From positions 1,798,001-1,862,000 of the forward strand of contig SCHM01000002.1 of assembly GCA_004123355.1 (NCBI GenBank): 64,000 nucleotides of DNA, given 5' to 3'. The notes below the pieces were generated by a model. That model was not told the DNA's origin. It was given only the letters and a program-made list of their open reading frames with translations, and made no database searches. A program made the position numbers and the translations under genes. This document shows, piece after piece, positions 11,543 through 23,710 of this stretch. The DNA comes from Amphirosellinia nigrospora (Eukaryota; Ascomycota; Sordariomycetes; Xylariales; Xylariaceae). Within the stretch, counting starts at the first letter, position 1, and every line of letters starts with the position of its first letter.

Positions 11543-12606
11543 AGAAGTCTCTCCCGTCGGTTGTATGGCATGAGTCTTTTTAGGACTCGACGCTTGAGGC
11601 ACAATGACAACGGGGCACAACTAGGTTTAAACACTTGAAGGTTGTCCCAAGGCATCTGCATCTCCTGATCTCACGATACCTTGTCTGACACACCAAAACA
11701 CTCACCTTCCCAAGCCTCATATAGACTCCGTGGGACTTACGGCCCTAGGAACAAAGGACCCAGATGTATATAGCCAGGGGATAGCCCCCAGAGACCCTTA
11801 GACTCTCTGCGCAACAACAGATATCAATATACACCCCATACCCTGATAGTGAGGTCCTGGCAAAGGTTAATCTTGTCAGACATTAGAGTTGTCCTCAATT
11901 ATGATATATCAGCCTAGCTTGACAGTAGTATTGTTTCGGAAACGAAGGGACAAATTTCAGACTCAAACTACTACTTTGTAGATCTATTACATATTTTAAC
12001 TAGGTTAAAATAACGCCTGTCGTGTCCCATTTTGATTCTTAGTAGCATAGCTTTATTAGCTTTCTAGCAGTTAGGCACATCTCAAGGCTGGCATCATCAA
12101 ATTAATGTCATTTTCTAAAAGTGTATATATAAGAAGCATGTAATGGAAGGTCTGCTAACGAGAAGTCAAATACGCCCCCTATTATTTTATATAACTTACT
12201 AAACTTGCTACTTATATTATTCGCATGATACTTCTTCTATGTTTCCCTCACCTTCTTATCCTTTATCAGTAACTCTACTGAACCGTCTTGCTACTACATC
12301 GACGTTTATGCCTTACTTACAACCTATCTCCAACTCAAAAATAGACATAGGTGTAGGGTCTGGGTTTAGTTCGTGACTAGAGGCTTGTTAGTAGGGCTAG
12401 CGTGCCTTAAGGGACAGAGTCGATACAGGTTCTTGGCGGACTTAACAATCCTGGACTTCTCGGACTTTTTGCATCGTCTAAAACGTCATCGGCTAAACTT
12501 GCAAGTTATAATTCAAAACACATAAGAGATCCCATTGAATAAGTCCTAGAGACGCGAATGGGCATTGTGACGATCATTCTTAGTACTTATCTACACACCT
12601 ATCAAC
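11543..12606. other. Intergenic, no gene seen
   Basis: Lies between the aldo-keto reductase and the short-chain dehydrogenase, which are in the same orientation. It is moderately AT-rich with stops in all frames. It should hold the terminator of the first gene and the promoter of the second. Confidence 0.5.
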
Positions 12607-13755
12607 ATGGCGACCGCTATTACGAAAACCGTCATTGCTACTGGTGCCTCATCAGGCCTAGTTAGTTCTCTCTTCCCCTCTCTTCGCTAGTTAGTTACGC
12701 AAACTGATCACAAGCTAGGGATTTGAAGCTGTAAAACAGCTGCTTCAGCAAGCACAGCCCCATAGATTCATACTCGGGGCTCGCGATTCAAGATCTACCC
12801 AAGCAGCGTACGACGGACTGGAATATGATGCCGCAATGCACAGCGTCTCGGTCCTCCCTTTAGAGCTAAGTGACTTGAGGGGTAAAGTCCTTCGCGCAGC
12901 AGGCACTGGAGAAGTTGGGGAACGATAACCTGGACGTCCTCTTCCTCAATGCGGGGATGAACAAGCCTGCGACTAGCCCTGGACCACACGGGTCGAAGTG
13001 GTGTGAGGCGTTTGTGGTGAATCATCTCTGTGAGCTCTCCGTGCCGAATGAACTACTCAAGTTTAGGGATCGCAGCTCTGATACATGTCGCGATGGCAGC
13101 GCAACACTACCTCACCCATCTTCTAGAAAAGAAACTCCGGGATTCGCGCTCGCGCATCGTCGTCGTGTCGTCCGGAGGCGTCCGCACCATTCGGGACAAT
13201 GACCCTAGTATGTTTCTCCAGATCAACGTTCCCCAGATCTAGAGGCCAATAAACTAAAACCTACATGGCAGAAACACTCGACATCGATCTAAAAGCAGAC
13301 TCTGGCGCGGAAGGCTTCACTGTCTACAGTGCCTCGAAGTTCACCCAGCTCCTATCAACGCATTGGTGGCGCCGTCGACTGGGCAGCTCAGCTCGAGTCG
13401 TAGCAGTTTCCCCAGGCCTAACCGCCGGGACCGGGCTGGGAAGACACCTAGATCTCGACCACGACGTGAGTAGCCTGCCCGACGCGAAACCGGTCGCCGA
13501 AGGTATGTGCATTTTCCCTTGTCGTCGCGTGTAAATTGAAATACTGACTAGACCACGATTGAAGGCGCCAAGAGCATTCTTCGAGCCTTTACGAGCGACG
13601 ACTTCCCGAGTGACCCGGAGCAGATCTTCCTCACAAGCTGGGGCGAGTGGTGGCCCAAGGACGTGTATAGCCTCTCCCTGGACGAGGCGTTGCAAGATAA
13701 GTGGTCTCCGGACAGGGAACAGATCGAAGAAGAGGAAGCTGTGCTAATGAGGTAA
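12607..13755 (+). CDS. Short-chain dehydrogenase/reductase
   Basis: Exons are 12607-12660, 12719-13029, 13100-13207, 13272-13502 and 13565-13755. The N-terminus MATAITKTVIATGASSGLGFE gives the TGxxxGxG cofactor motif, split by intron 1. FLNAG is the structural NAG motif, IVVVSSGG carries the catalytic Ser, and YSASK is the YxxxK active site. The C-terminus ends EEEEAVLMR. The length is about 300 residues, as for classical SDRs of the retinol-dehydrogenase/WWOX-like type; the substrate is unknown. One frame slip lies at the GGGG run 12879-12882, again resolved by one missing G (LSDLRGVKSFAQQ). It may work with the upstream aldo-keto reductase, but no biosynthetic core gene is near, so a cluster is not supported. 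Confidence 0.8.
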
Positions 13756-14455
13756 TCTCATCTTCAAGACTGTTCATTGAGGGTGCTTGATAGTGTTGTT
13801 GGTGCGTGAGGTGGCCAGTAAAGTGATTCGTGTGGCGATTCGGTTCGGCATTGAGCGGGGGAACTATCAATGCATATAATAGATGATGATTATACATCAA
13901 ATGGCATCTTGTTTATCATATACTTACGTCTTGAGGAGCCGGGAACATAACAAGGTTGAATATTGTGAGTGCACCTTGTGACCGTTCTTGCATGAAAAGG
14001 CAAAATCAAAGAACTAGCAGGTTATCTAAGCCAAGGCTTAGGTGTCGGTTGACTACATGTAGGTATTAGTTACACACGAAGCATAAAATGGGAGAGCTGT
14101 CAAATAGACGGATTATATTACTACTGATTTTTCTAGTCCTGGGTATTGATTATGATATCTTCTGTCCCCCACCTGAGAACTCCACGTCATTACACCGCAC
14201 CGAGGGTATCTGCCGCCGGAAAAAAACGAGGGTATTTGTGTATAATAGTGAATGAAAGCCCATGAACATCATGATTTCGTGAACGAGTGAAGAACACCTA
14301 AGCCTCGGCGTAGGAGAATATGTTACAGCAATTATTAGGTAGTAGTGCGCAATATGATTTGATGTCCTTGTCGCCGAGCGGTGCCGCTTCTCTCAAGGGA
14401 TATTGACGTGTGACGAATGACGATTATTAAGACTTCTGTCTGCCTGTGAAGGAGC
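13756..14455. other. Intergenic between convergent genes, no gene seen
   Basis: Holds the 3' ends of the plus-strand SDR and the minus-strand opsin-related gene. No hairpin, RNA gene or repeat was recognised. Confidence 0.5.
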
Positions 14456-15439
14456 TTATGCGGTCACGGCGGCATCGGCAGGAGCTGCCGTCGTCGTCTT
14501 CTCGGGGAATTGTCCGGCGTTGTGAACACGTCCGTACCGAGTGAAAGCTGAGAGAAACATTAGCCTTGATTCATTGTCGCGCGTCGATAGCCATCTCAAC
14601 CAGAAGTCACTTACCCAAGTTCAGTTGGCTGTAGTCCCATCTGCGGGCGAGAAAGATGAAGGCAAATGCCAAGACGGGGACTAAGAGCACATCTAGGACG
14701 CCGAAAAAGATGAAACCGGGTGTGACACCGATGCGGTTGCCACCATCGGTTAGACCGAATGCGATGGGATACAGAAGCCAGAGCAGATTAACCCAGCCGG
14801 ATAGTAGTGTGTGGTCGCCCGACACGCCTACGCGCTTAGCTGAGGAACCGGCGCTGAAGGTGTTGAAGGCCAACAGCAGCCATGAGACGGTGCCGAAAGC
14901 ATAAAAGCCCCATTTGTAGTTGGAGGTTGTAAATGCTGAGATCAGATATGAGATAACCCTATGTTTGATTAGGACCTTCCCTCAACATCTAGTAGGATCG
15001 AGTTCTGGGATGCGTTACCATGTCCACGACAGGAAGATATTGTAAAGAATGGTCGCCCATGGTACGCCACTGAGGAGACGAGGGCGGTTATAACGGCGGG
15101 GAAGCTGACGACCCAGTTGACGTACTTAGGCCAGAAGATTTGCCGAGTCAATGCTAATCTCGGGCTCGAGTTTACTTCATTGACCAATACGTAGCCCAGG
15201 TCTGATGCTTGGGCGAAGTAGGCGATCGAACCGACAAGCAGAGCAATAGTGAAGAGATAGTGGAAGATCTTCTCACCAGAACGAGCCACGAAAGTTAGAC
15301 CGAAGAAAGCAAGGAACGAAACGACGTATATGGCTGTCACTGCCCATAGCCAATCGCTGCCATTCACGCTGAGCTCCTCACTGCCACTGGGCGGATTGGC
15401 GCCTAGAGCAGCGTTTCCACGGCCTAGTATCGCGGGCAT
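14456..15439 (-). CDS. Opsin-related protein (HSP30/YRO2 type) lacking the retinal lysine
   Basis: Exons on the minus strand are 15439-15019, 14958-14615 and 14547-14456. The seven-helix microbial-rhodopsin fold is clear: SDWLWAVTAIYVVSFLAF, FHYLFTIALLVGSIAYF, KYVNWVVSFPAVITAL, WATILYNIFLSWTWVISYL, WGFYAFGTVSWLLLAFNTF, GWVNLLWLLYPIAFG and FIFFGVLDVLLVPVLAF. Against bacteriorhodopsin, helix C has Asn where Asp85 is and Ala where Asp96 is. In helix G, LDVLLV has Val where Lys216 would be. It therefore cannot bind retinal in the usual way and belongs to the opsin-related (HSP30/YRO2/MRH1) group, plasma-membrane proteins induced by heat, acid or solvents in the fungi studied. One frame slip near 15079 (one G). 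The ATG at 15439 is preferred over an upstream TTG. Confidence 0.88.
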
Positions 15440-15571
15440 GTTGGTCAATGATTTTGAACTAGTTCTTTTAAATGTTGAGAAGCCCTGTGTGTGTGTCGCT
15501 GGATTAATCTGTTGCTGGTTCTGTACTCGATAGATGACCGAAACAAAAGGGGGGGGAGGGCAGACAGATGA

Positions 15572-15579
15572 TATTTATA
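15572..15579 (-). promoter_or_regulatory. TATA box of the opsin-related gene
   Basis: TATAAATA on the minus strand, about 133 bases before the ATG at 15439. A strong TATA element is in keeping with a stress-induced gene. No heat-shock element was convincingly seen upstream. Confidence 0.45.
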
Positions 15580-17334
15580 TCGACTCAGAGTGAGGGGACC
15601 ACTAAGAGACGAGCAATGGCCCAGATCTCGATTCCGAGTAGGTATTGATTCATCTCGCGAGTTGGAGAGCTTTGGGCGAGCAGCTCGAGTGCTGTAAGCC
15701 CGAGCTGGCCGGACAGTCCAATCTGATGATCGACTAACGTCTGACAAACGCGATATGATAAATCATACCCAACCGCATCTTCTTCACCGGACGAGCCAGT
15801 TACGTGCTGGCTTCCCGCTGGGATCGTACAATCGCGAGGTCAGATGTCGACTCGACGCCGGGACGCGAGTGGATCGAACGGCGTTGCTGCATGCGCTTAA
15901 AGTTTAGCGGCCGGCTACCCTGATGGCCGGGACTGAGTGAGCGACACCTACAGTATGCCTGATCGTCATTATTAAAAGCCGAGAACCTTCTACTTAGTAG
16001 ACAGAATACCATCCATTACATTTGGATACTACTCTAAATAGAAGCGATGAACCACCAATGGGCCTGGCGCCATTTGTTTTCCTACATAGTATATGGTATT
16101 TATTGCTTGAATTAATATTACCTGGAGCGTGTTTGACATCGCATTAGTCTATAACATGCGTGGTCTATGAGGACGCCGTAACGAGAATTACAAGGAGAGT
16201 AGGGTAGCTTTCCAAAAGGGTGACCATATCGGCCGTTACATTTAGAAGCGACGCCGAGAGAGAGAGAATGGAATCAATGTTTGCAACGACCGGAAACGTC
16301 GGATGGCATCATTGACAATTGTATGTAGGCAAAAAAAAAAACGCATTGGGAGTCAGTCGAACCAGAGAGCATCAAAAACCGATCAGGGCTAGCATGCCGG
16401 CAGATGCCGGTGGCATCCGAGTAGAAAGTGGTCGATGCCGTGACACATGATGATCGAATCAGGCGTTTGTCAGGGCACAAGGCATGGGAACTGTGTCCGA
16501 CCAGATCCGAATGAGAAAAGAGATACCCTGGCTAGGATCCTGGCGGGGTCCGATCGTCGGCCCAACCGAATTATTACCATCTCGCCCGACTATCGTAGAC
16601 AAGCAACGACGTCAACCTGTGAGGTTCGCACGACGATGCTCGTGACCGGACCGGGCATAGGCATAGGCATAGGCATAGGGCGTCATAAGTAATCAATGTT
16701 ATGCGACAACATTATGCACATGCAGTTCCTTAGTGACGGCCAAACAGAGGATTAGTATCGAGTAACATCCATGATGATGGAGGTGCAGTCACATCGGAGT
16801 CCGAGTGGGGACCAACATCCATTCAGAGCCTCACATCGTGCGTTGTCGCGGGCATGTCGGTAGTTGACGTGATATAACTTAGCGAAGGCACTATGTAGTG
16901 TACGGCATCTCGCGGCGCGCCCCATTCATGCATGGGCTAGAGTTGGGTGGCGATCGGCGACTATGGCTGTCACCTTGCCATTGCAAGCTTTGTAGCTTGG
17001 TACATCTTAGAACGGGAGATGCGAGAGGCTGTCAAGATGACTAAATTGGGGACGAAAGGAAGCTCGGATCCGCCGGCAAAACATTATTTCGTGCATATTT
17101 TAATGATTTTAATGATTTTTCAGTCCCATGATGGCTGCTACTTCTCACGCCAATTGCCTAAGTAAGAAAAGAGGTCACGTGCGATTAAAATAGCTCAATT
17201 CGCACGCACCCCTTAGACTTAGACTATCAGCTATGGCGCACACTCAAGACTTGGGTACTTGGACGTAATCGTCGAGTTGGTTAGGAAACGATTCCCAAAA
17301 ACTTTGAAGCAACTCATTGGCAATCACCATCATA
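15580..17334. other. Intergenic, no gene seen
   Basis: Divergent promoter region between the opsin-related gene (-) and the DUF7704 gene (+). It has a short GGCATA microsatellite (about 16653-16679) and an A run near 16332. Open frames are short and without family features. Confidence 0.5.
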
Positions 17335-17817
17335 ATGTCAGCAGCATCACCCATACCAAGGGCCTACCGTCTCCTATTCACTACATTCGAGCCTCTGCTC
17401 GCAACATCAGGCGCCATCAATGCCTTCTTCTCGCCAACGACGCTCCTCCGCTCGACGGTGCCGAGCGTGCCGTATTCACCGGCGCTGTCCCCGCTCTTCA
17501 CCCAGATGACCGGCGCTTGGTTGATGTTGGCGTTTCACGACTTCGTGACACTACGCTCTGACGACTTCAAGGATGACGTGCGTATCTGGCGGCATACGTT
17601 GGCGGCCTCCGCTGTGAGCGACGTCTTCTATACCGCCAGCCTCATACAGAGCATGGGTCCCGCATGGTTTTTTAACCCATTGCGGTGGGACGTCATGACT
17701 GCGGTAGCTGTTATCACCACCGTGACACCTTTTCTCGGCAAGCTATGCTTTCTTGCGGGTGTGGGATTACCAAAAGTTGGTGCCGTGAGCAGACGGGGAG
17801 CGAGGAAGACGGAATGA
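17335..17817 (+). CDS. DUF7704-like integral membrane protein
   Basis: Single exon of 160 codons. The start MSAASPIPRAYRLLFTTFEP was chosen at the ATG at 17335. Four hydrophobic segments follow: LLATSGAINAFF, TGAWLMLAFHDF, AASAVSDVFYTASL and the pair MTAVAVITTVTPFLGKLCFLAGVG. A basic tail RRGARKTE ends the protein. N-terminal PxxYRLLFTTFEPL followed by a conserved AINAFFSP is what I know from small fungal DUF7704 membrane proteins, often found near secondary-metabolism genes, with no proven function. No frame correction is needed. It is convergent with the armadillo gene, whose stop lies about 290 bases away. Confidence 0.65.
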   Translation: MSAASPIPRAYRLLFTTFEPLLATSGAINAFFSPTTLLRSTVPSVPYSPALSPLFTQMTGAWLMLAFHDFVTLRSDDFKDDVRIWRHTLAASAVSDVFYTASLIQSMGPAWFFNPLRWDVMTAVAVITTVTPFLGKLCFLAGVGLPKVGAVSRRGARKTE

Positions 17818-18106
17818 AAGCACATGTTTTTTTTGTCTCCCATCAAGCGTCCGTGTGGGTATTGGCCCCTGATGCACAATATCAAGTGCCCAGGGGAAGT
17901 AGGTTGTAAAATTATCACGTATTCTTCTGACTATGACACACCAATAAGTACAGCCGTTCGAACCCTTGCGCCAGTTATGAATGTTCCTTTCCGCTGCGTC
18001 TACCGTTGATGCTAATACAAACTTCAAAATACCAATGAAGTGCCCATACTGTGATATAATCACGCCCATGGCGTTAATGTAACTCGCGCCACCAGAATTC
18101 ATTTGA

Positions 18107-21100
18107 TCAATAACCTTGTTTCATTTGCCAGAGGGCTGATTTCGCACGCTCGCGCACGTCTAATTCGTCATCGCTCTGGCTCAGGGCTTCCAACTTCTTG
18201 AGAAACCCCAAGTTCTTCAGCTCAATCGCACGTTGTGAGCACGCACTTGCGTCGCTCATATCGTCCTGCCATGTCAGATTGTTAATCAAGTGGCATAGCG
18301 CCACCCGCACGTCCCGATCTTGGCTGCTGCTTAGCTTGGCGAGTTGTCTGAGCAGATCCTTCTGCGCGATGACCAGTTGCCGATGTCGCGGTATACTTGC
18401 GGCGATATGGACTAGAATATAAAGGACTGATGCTATGATCTTGGCCTGGGGTTGAAGCACTCGAGCCTCGTTACCGCTGGAGCCTCGTCGGCTGAAGGGA
18501 TGCAAAACCTTGGGCTTCAATTTGTTGGCCAAAATCGTAAATAAACGATCCTGGCCTAGGGCATTTAAAAGATAGTCTATCATCTCCATCATGTCGTGGG
18601 CACAATCTGGATTGTTGTTTGTTCCGTGCGCATTGCCAATCAAGTTCCGGATAAATTGGAGTCCTTGTTCTTGTATAGCTAGGTCGTCGTGCCGGACCTT
18701 ACGGACGGGGTTCTGTTCTAATTCTTTGAGAGTTTCCAGCCGAGACTCTGCTAATTGGAGGATTCGAATATTCGACTTCGGTGTGGTTGAGGCGGTCTTA
18801 TAGATGGAGCTTGCAAGCCATGATCGATTTTGCTCATCTACTAAGCCCATATCTATATCCTCGTCCATAACATCCGGCGTAGTTGAGGCCGATGGCCCTT
18901 CGGACCGAGTCTTTGCCGAAAAAAGAGCCTCATCTTCGGTGTCGTCACAAATGAGTCGGACCAGCCAGCCCGACTCAAGCTCTTCCACACATCGTTTCTT
19001 ATAATCTATGCTTGCAGAATCGACCAAGTGTTTTAGAGCCCATAACGCATTTAGTCTCAACATCGGATTGAGAGAATGTGCATGTTCACATAAGACTTCA
19101 AGTACGCCGGCTTCGACCAGAGGCTAGGGTAACGTTATTAGAAGAATACTTTGCGCTACCAGGGCGATACTTACTTCTCTCATTGGACTAAAATCCGTCA
19201 CGAGGTTACATATGCAACCGGTCGCAGCAACTTGAACCTCCACATCGGGATGCCGGAGCAAGCGAAACAAAGGCTCTGAGACGTTGTGGTCAACCAAAGC
19301 AGTTCGTAGTGTATTAACTGACCGTGATAGCATTCGGATGGCATAGCACGCCGCAACTATGACTGATACAGGATTCTGCTCAAGTAGCGATGCTCTATTT
19401 TTAGAGCCGCTGTCTTGCGGCATGTCTTGGTCTTTCGCATGCATGGAACTGCCGCCAGACGGATTTAGGGAGTCGATTATATAGGTTACCACCTGCTGGC
19501 CTACAATCGCTTTACGGAAGTCTTCTTTGAAAGTCGCGAGTGCCCCAATGACCTTTAGTGTAGTTTCTCTGACCCTTGTGTGATGGATAAGTTGGGGATG
19601 TTGGCCATCGTCGCCCAACCGGCACTCGGGTGCGAGGTTAGCTGTGACGCCAACATGATCGTCATGTGGCGACCAAGGACGTGACTCTGCCGTAGATAAC
19701 GGCGTATCATAGCTATTCTTCAGTAGCTTACATATCGTCTTCACAGCGCCGCATTCAAATGCTGCTTTCTGCATAGACTCACTATCTGTGATAAGACGAG
19801 CGAGAACAGCCGGCGTCTCTTCGATGACATTCGGTCTCGTCCTCGCATCACGACTTATGTTGGTATTCCTAGATTCTTTTGTTTTCTCACCCGCATCTTC
19901 GAGCAGCTCCAATAGATCTGGAATTACCAATAGTCCCATGCTGGCTTCTCTCGTCTTGTATACGAATCCAGACTTAAATAGAGAGGTAAGCACTGACGCG
20001 GCCATGAGCGCTTCGCTTCGGTACGCGTGCGTACTAAATGGATAAGCCAGGGTACTAGCGGGGTTTTCGATGTCTCCTGGATCCGAATCCGTGTTGCGTG
20101 CAATATTCTCTTCGGGCGGCGTCCAGGATACGAGACTTGTCTGTAGTTTTGAGGACGGCCGACCATTAGTGGTAGGAGCCTCTCTGGAGGATTGGGCGCC
20201 GAGCGACAAGAATCCTCCACTATTCCCGGATGGACGAGGAAAAGATGGCGTTCCAGGTAGTAGCAAGTCCATTGTCGAATCCATTACTCGGAGTTCCCGG
20301 GGTCTTGTTGGCCTTAAACCCGGTAGTATAATGAACTCAGGTGGAGTATTAGGATACTGGCCGCTGCCAATATTGATGTTTGGGAAGCTGGCGAGAATCG
20401 ACGGAGAGTATACGAATTTACAGACCCGGAAAGGGGAGTCCGTAATGATGGCAGCAATCGCGCCCAGCACCTCGTCCAGGCTTCCAGTAGATAAAGAGGG
20501 TTCTGGCACATACTCTCCCAGCCCTTCTATTCCAGCATGCACCTCAGCTTTTGGGAGCACATATCCCTCGGTCGCAGCAAAGGCCGCTATCTTTGTGGCG
20601 AGTGCGTCCAAGATGCCATAATCCACTAGAATGGTTTGGTGGCGTTCCTCGCAGCAGAGAGTCCTTATAAGGTAGGCGACGATTGTTATCGGGGCGTCGG
20701 TTTCTTGATCCAACCTCCGAGGCAACACTATCCGACGTAAACTCTCCAAATAGCTATCAGAAAATATAATATCTGCCAGAGACTTGGAATTTATAGGTGA
20801 TGATGTCGAGGCGGCTGCTGTGGCGACTGCTAGGTGCTTGATCACGCGTAGGGAGGCGAGGACGATTTGGGGATGCTGGTTTCGGAGACAGGATTCACCC
20901 AAGACGGCGGGCAACGCACCAGCGGCGAAAAGCGGCGAGAGGAACGCGGGACCAGCTACGCAAAGTCATCATTAGCTCGGAGTGATGGCCATTGATAATG
21001 ATCATGAGGCTTGGCGAGACTGATGACATACCGTTCGCAAAGCTGGCCAGTAGTTGAAGAGCTTGTAATCGAGCCGTCACGTCGACGGCCAAGAAGGATG

Positions 21101-21304
21101 GTGGCGCTTCTTTCCCATTGCCATTCCTCCCGAAATCGTCGAGCAGTAGAAGCTTGACTATGTGCGGGAGGAGGCCGTGCTGTACCATAGTTTCTTCTTC
21201 TGGATGTCGCCGATCACATCATTCTTCAGCCGTCGAAGCGCCGCAACACAGTCAATGGGACTCGCATTGAGCTGATCTATAATCGCCTGCGGGTCGAGGT
21301 CCAT
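18107..21304 (-). CDS. GID5: Armadillo-repeat protein, Gid5/Vid28 (ARMC8) of the GID/CTLH ubiquitin ligase
   Basis: Exons on the minus strand are 21304-21032, 20955-19175 and 19123-18107, about 1023 residues. The protein is alpha-helical ARM repeats throughout. The N-terminus has LRRLKNDVIGDIQKKKL, then VQHGLLPHIVKLLLLDD, LQALQLLASFAN, LASLRVIKHLAVA and IVAYLIRTLCCEERHQ. The C-terminus has LYILVHIAASIPRHRQLVI, VRVALCHLINNLTWQDD and KKLEALSQSDDELDVRERAKSAL. These match ARMC8/Gid5 in order and style. Family knowledge: Gid5 is the scaffold that bridges substrate receptors such as Gid4 to the catalytic RING subunits, driving turnover of gluconeogenic enzymes. A Ser/Pro-rich insertion of about 150 residues lies in the middle. 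One frame slip lies at about 21190, after KKKL. The ATG at 21304 (MDLDPQAII) was chosen; an earlier exon cannot be excluded. Confidence 0.85.
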
Positions 21305-22481
21305 CTTGATCAAGGGCGCGTCGGTATCTATAGGTACAAAGTGCGTCAATTATACATCAGACAAGTCCTCCTTGATAAGGTTGTCCGCGAGATAGTCAAT
21401 GGGGAGAAGGAAATCCAGTGAGTGGCGATAGTTGGTGTTGTCGCGCAAATGCCAAAGCACACGCATCCAACGACACCAATCCGGCCTCTTAAGTGTTCCA
21501 ATTGTAGACGGCACGCCAGGGTAGTACCGGGTAGTAGTACAGTGAGTATAGTGTGACTGGTGGGGCTAGCTCGTTGTCTTCAAGCCAATGTCGATCTGGA
21601 TCAGCCCTGCATACTATGTAGAACCCAGCTTAGGTAATCTGGCGCTGTTAATAAAGTAGGCACCTACAGTATCCTGGTTTTGATGGAAGCTGGGGTGGCA
21701 TTGTAGAAGTAGGTATTGAAAGATTGAAGTAATGTGATTAGCATGCAGCTGCCAACGTTTCCTTGTACTTTTTTTTTTAAATAGTTTATCTAATCCCTTA
21801 GTTTATAATGCACTACTTATCTAGATATGCAGAACTAAGACAAGTTGAAGCGCCCCGACGGTTAGGTACTGTAGTCTTAAATCTGTTGTGTTCCTTCGTC
21901 TATCACATATAAAAACATCGTAACGCTACGAGACATAATACTTGTGATTTTAGTACCCACCACTCCAATTGGTAGTTGGGCACAGAGGCAGTCTAAACAG
22001 CAGCAGAATCAAATGACGAGGCAGAGCTAGTCCGCTCGGCACGGCCTAGCCGGTGAACTGTCCTCCTATAAAACCTAGACCGGACCTGTTTTCTCCCACA
22101 ATCCCCAATATTCCAATGTCGATAGCTTACCTAGTCTAGACGCGCTGTTCCTAGTTCAGCGGCCCGAGGCCATGTACCATTGTTTCGTAGGTAGAGATTG
22201 ACCAGCTAGAACGGTGCGACCCCACCATCAAATCACTATCGCTGCGAGCCCTGAAGACCCTGGGGCCCCGAGGCACTGAGGCACTGAGGCATACTTGGCT
22301 GGTAGCAAAAACACCCTACAGTACTCTACCCAAACCACCCCGCCAAAGCCCAAAGCCTGAAGTTGGAAGCTGGCGTGCGAGTGGCCGTAGGTAGCGAGCT
22401 GTCCCGTCTCCCGTCTCCCGTCCCCCGTCTCGCGCGCGTGCCCGACCCGACACGACACACGACCACGATGCCCCGGAGACC
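21305..22481. other. Divergent promoter region (Gid5 / cyclin)
   Basis: No gene seen. The right-hand 120 bases carry CCCGTCTC-type repeats and become GC-rich before the cyclin ATG. Minus-strand open frames here (22228-22635 and others) are low-complexity Arg/Gly runs and antisense to the cyclin 5' end. Confidence 0.5.
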
Positions 22482-23710
22482 ATGTTGACCTCGTCTCCTG
22501 TAGCGCCACGGCCCACGAGCGCTTCTGCCTCCCCGCGAGATTTTCGCTATGCACCACGCCCGGTGTCGCCCTCGACCCGCTCCCCACCAGTCTCCCAAGA
22601 TAACCGCCTCTTTGCGCCGCCGGCCCTCCAAGCACTCGGCCCCTTCACCGCCGCCGCCGCCCGGCTCCCACAAGTCGCCATCGCAGCCCAGGCCGACTCA
22701 ATATGTGGGCGTGGACGCAGCCACGCAGTACTCGCCCATGGAACCCTTCGACCCAACGGTTCCTCTACGAGCCGCCGATGCGCCTGCTCCGCGCAAGCCC
22801 ACGTCGTCTTCCGTGGCCAACAATATAGCAACGCCGCCTCTACCACTGTCTGAGGCCGTAGAACCGCCTGTCGAACCGATCCCGGAAACTGTCCAACCCC
22901 GCAGGGAGTCGGCGAACCCACTCTCCCCTTCAAAACGGCGCAATTCTCACGATCATGGCATCGTATCCGCCGTCGAGGCCAGCCAATCCAGCTCCCCGAA
23001 GCGCACCCGCCCTAACGCGAGCCCTCCTAAAATATTACCATTACGCTACGAGTTATGCGAAGTCGAGGACATGGTTATCCTTATCGCCAACATGATAGGA
23101 GAATTGATTGAAACCAATGACTCTTTGGCGATGAAGAGCGGCAATCTCACGAGGTTTCATTCTCGGTAAGACACCAGACTTCTTGTCTTCGTTGCGTAGG
23201 AATTCTCACCCGTCTATCTGCAGGACCGCGCCAGGCATCTCTGTCTTAGACTATCTACAGCGCCTTGCGAAACATGCCACCCTGACCCCACCTCTCTTGC
23301 TTTCTATGGTATACTATATCGACCGACTGTGCGCATTTTACCCAGATTTCACCATCAACACCTTGACTGTGCATCGGTTTTTAATTACTGCGGCCACAGT
23401 GGCCGGGAAAGGGCTCTCTGATTCATTCTGGAACAATTCATTCTACGCGCGCGTTGGGGGCGTCAAGGTGGCGGAGTTGAAACTCCTAGAGCTGGAGTTT
23501 CTCTATCGGGTGGACTGGCGGATAGTGCCTATCCCAGAAGTTCTTGAAGCCTATTATAAAGGACTGGTCGATCGCTGCGATGGGTATATTATACAGGATG
23601 AGCCTAAGCCGGAGCTGGAGCCGGTGCCCGCTGCGCCAGAAGACGAGACAGATGAGGTTGACGATGAGGATGAAAGTGACGTGCCTTCTAAAGAAAACCT
23701 GACATCATAA
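22482..23710 (+). CDS. Pho80-like cyclin (partner of a Pho85-type kinase)
   Basis: Exon 1 is 22482-23165 and exon 2 is 23224-23710 (GTAAGA donor, TGCAG acceptor). The N-terminal 200 residues are Pro/Ser-rich and likely disordered (SPRDFRYAPRPVSP, SPSKRRNSHDHG). The cyclin box follows: YELCEVEDMVILIANMI, ISVLDYLQRLAKHATL, LLLSMVYYIDRLC, FTINTLTVHRFLITA, DSFWNNSFYARVGGVKV and LLELEFLYRVDWRIVP. VGGV plus LExxFL after an NxxYA-like motif is the Pho80/PREG signature. The family binds Pho85-type CDKs and controls phosphate response and related signals. The tail is very acidic (about 45 residues). The frame of the first 50 codons and that of the cyclin box differ by +1 near 22640 in a C/G-rich stretch. 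The true start is therefore either 22482 with an assembly fault or 22549. Confidence 0.82.

Noticed and set aside
22228-22943. Several long minus-strand frames
   Set aside because: Antisense to the GC-rich cyclin 5' end; translations are Arg/Gly/Ala low-complexity.
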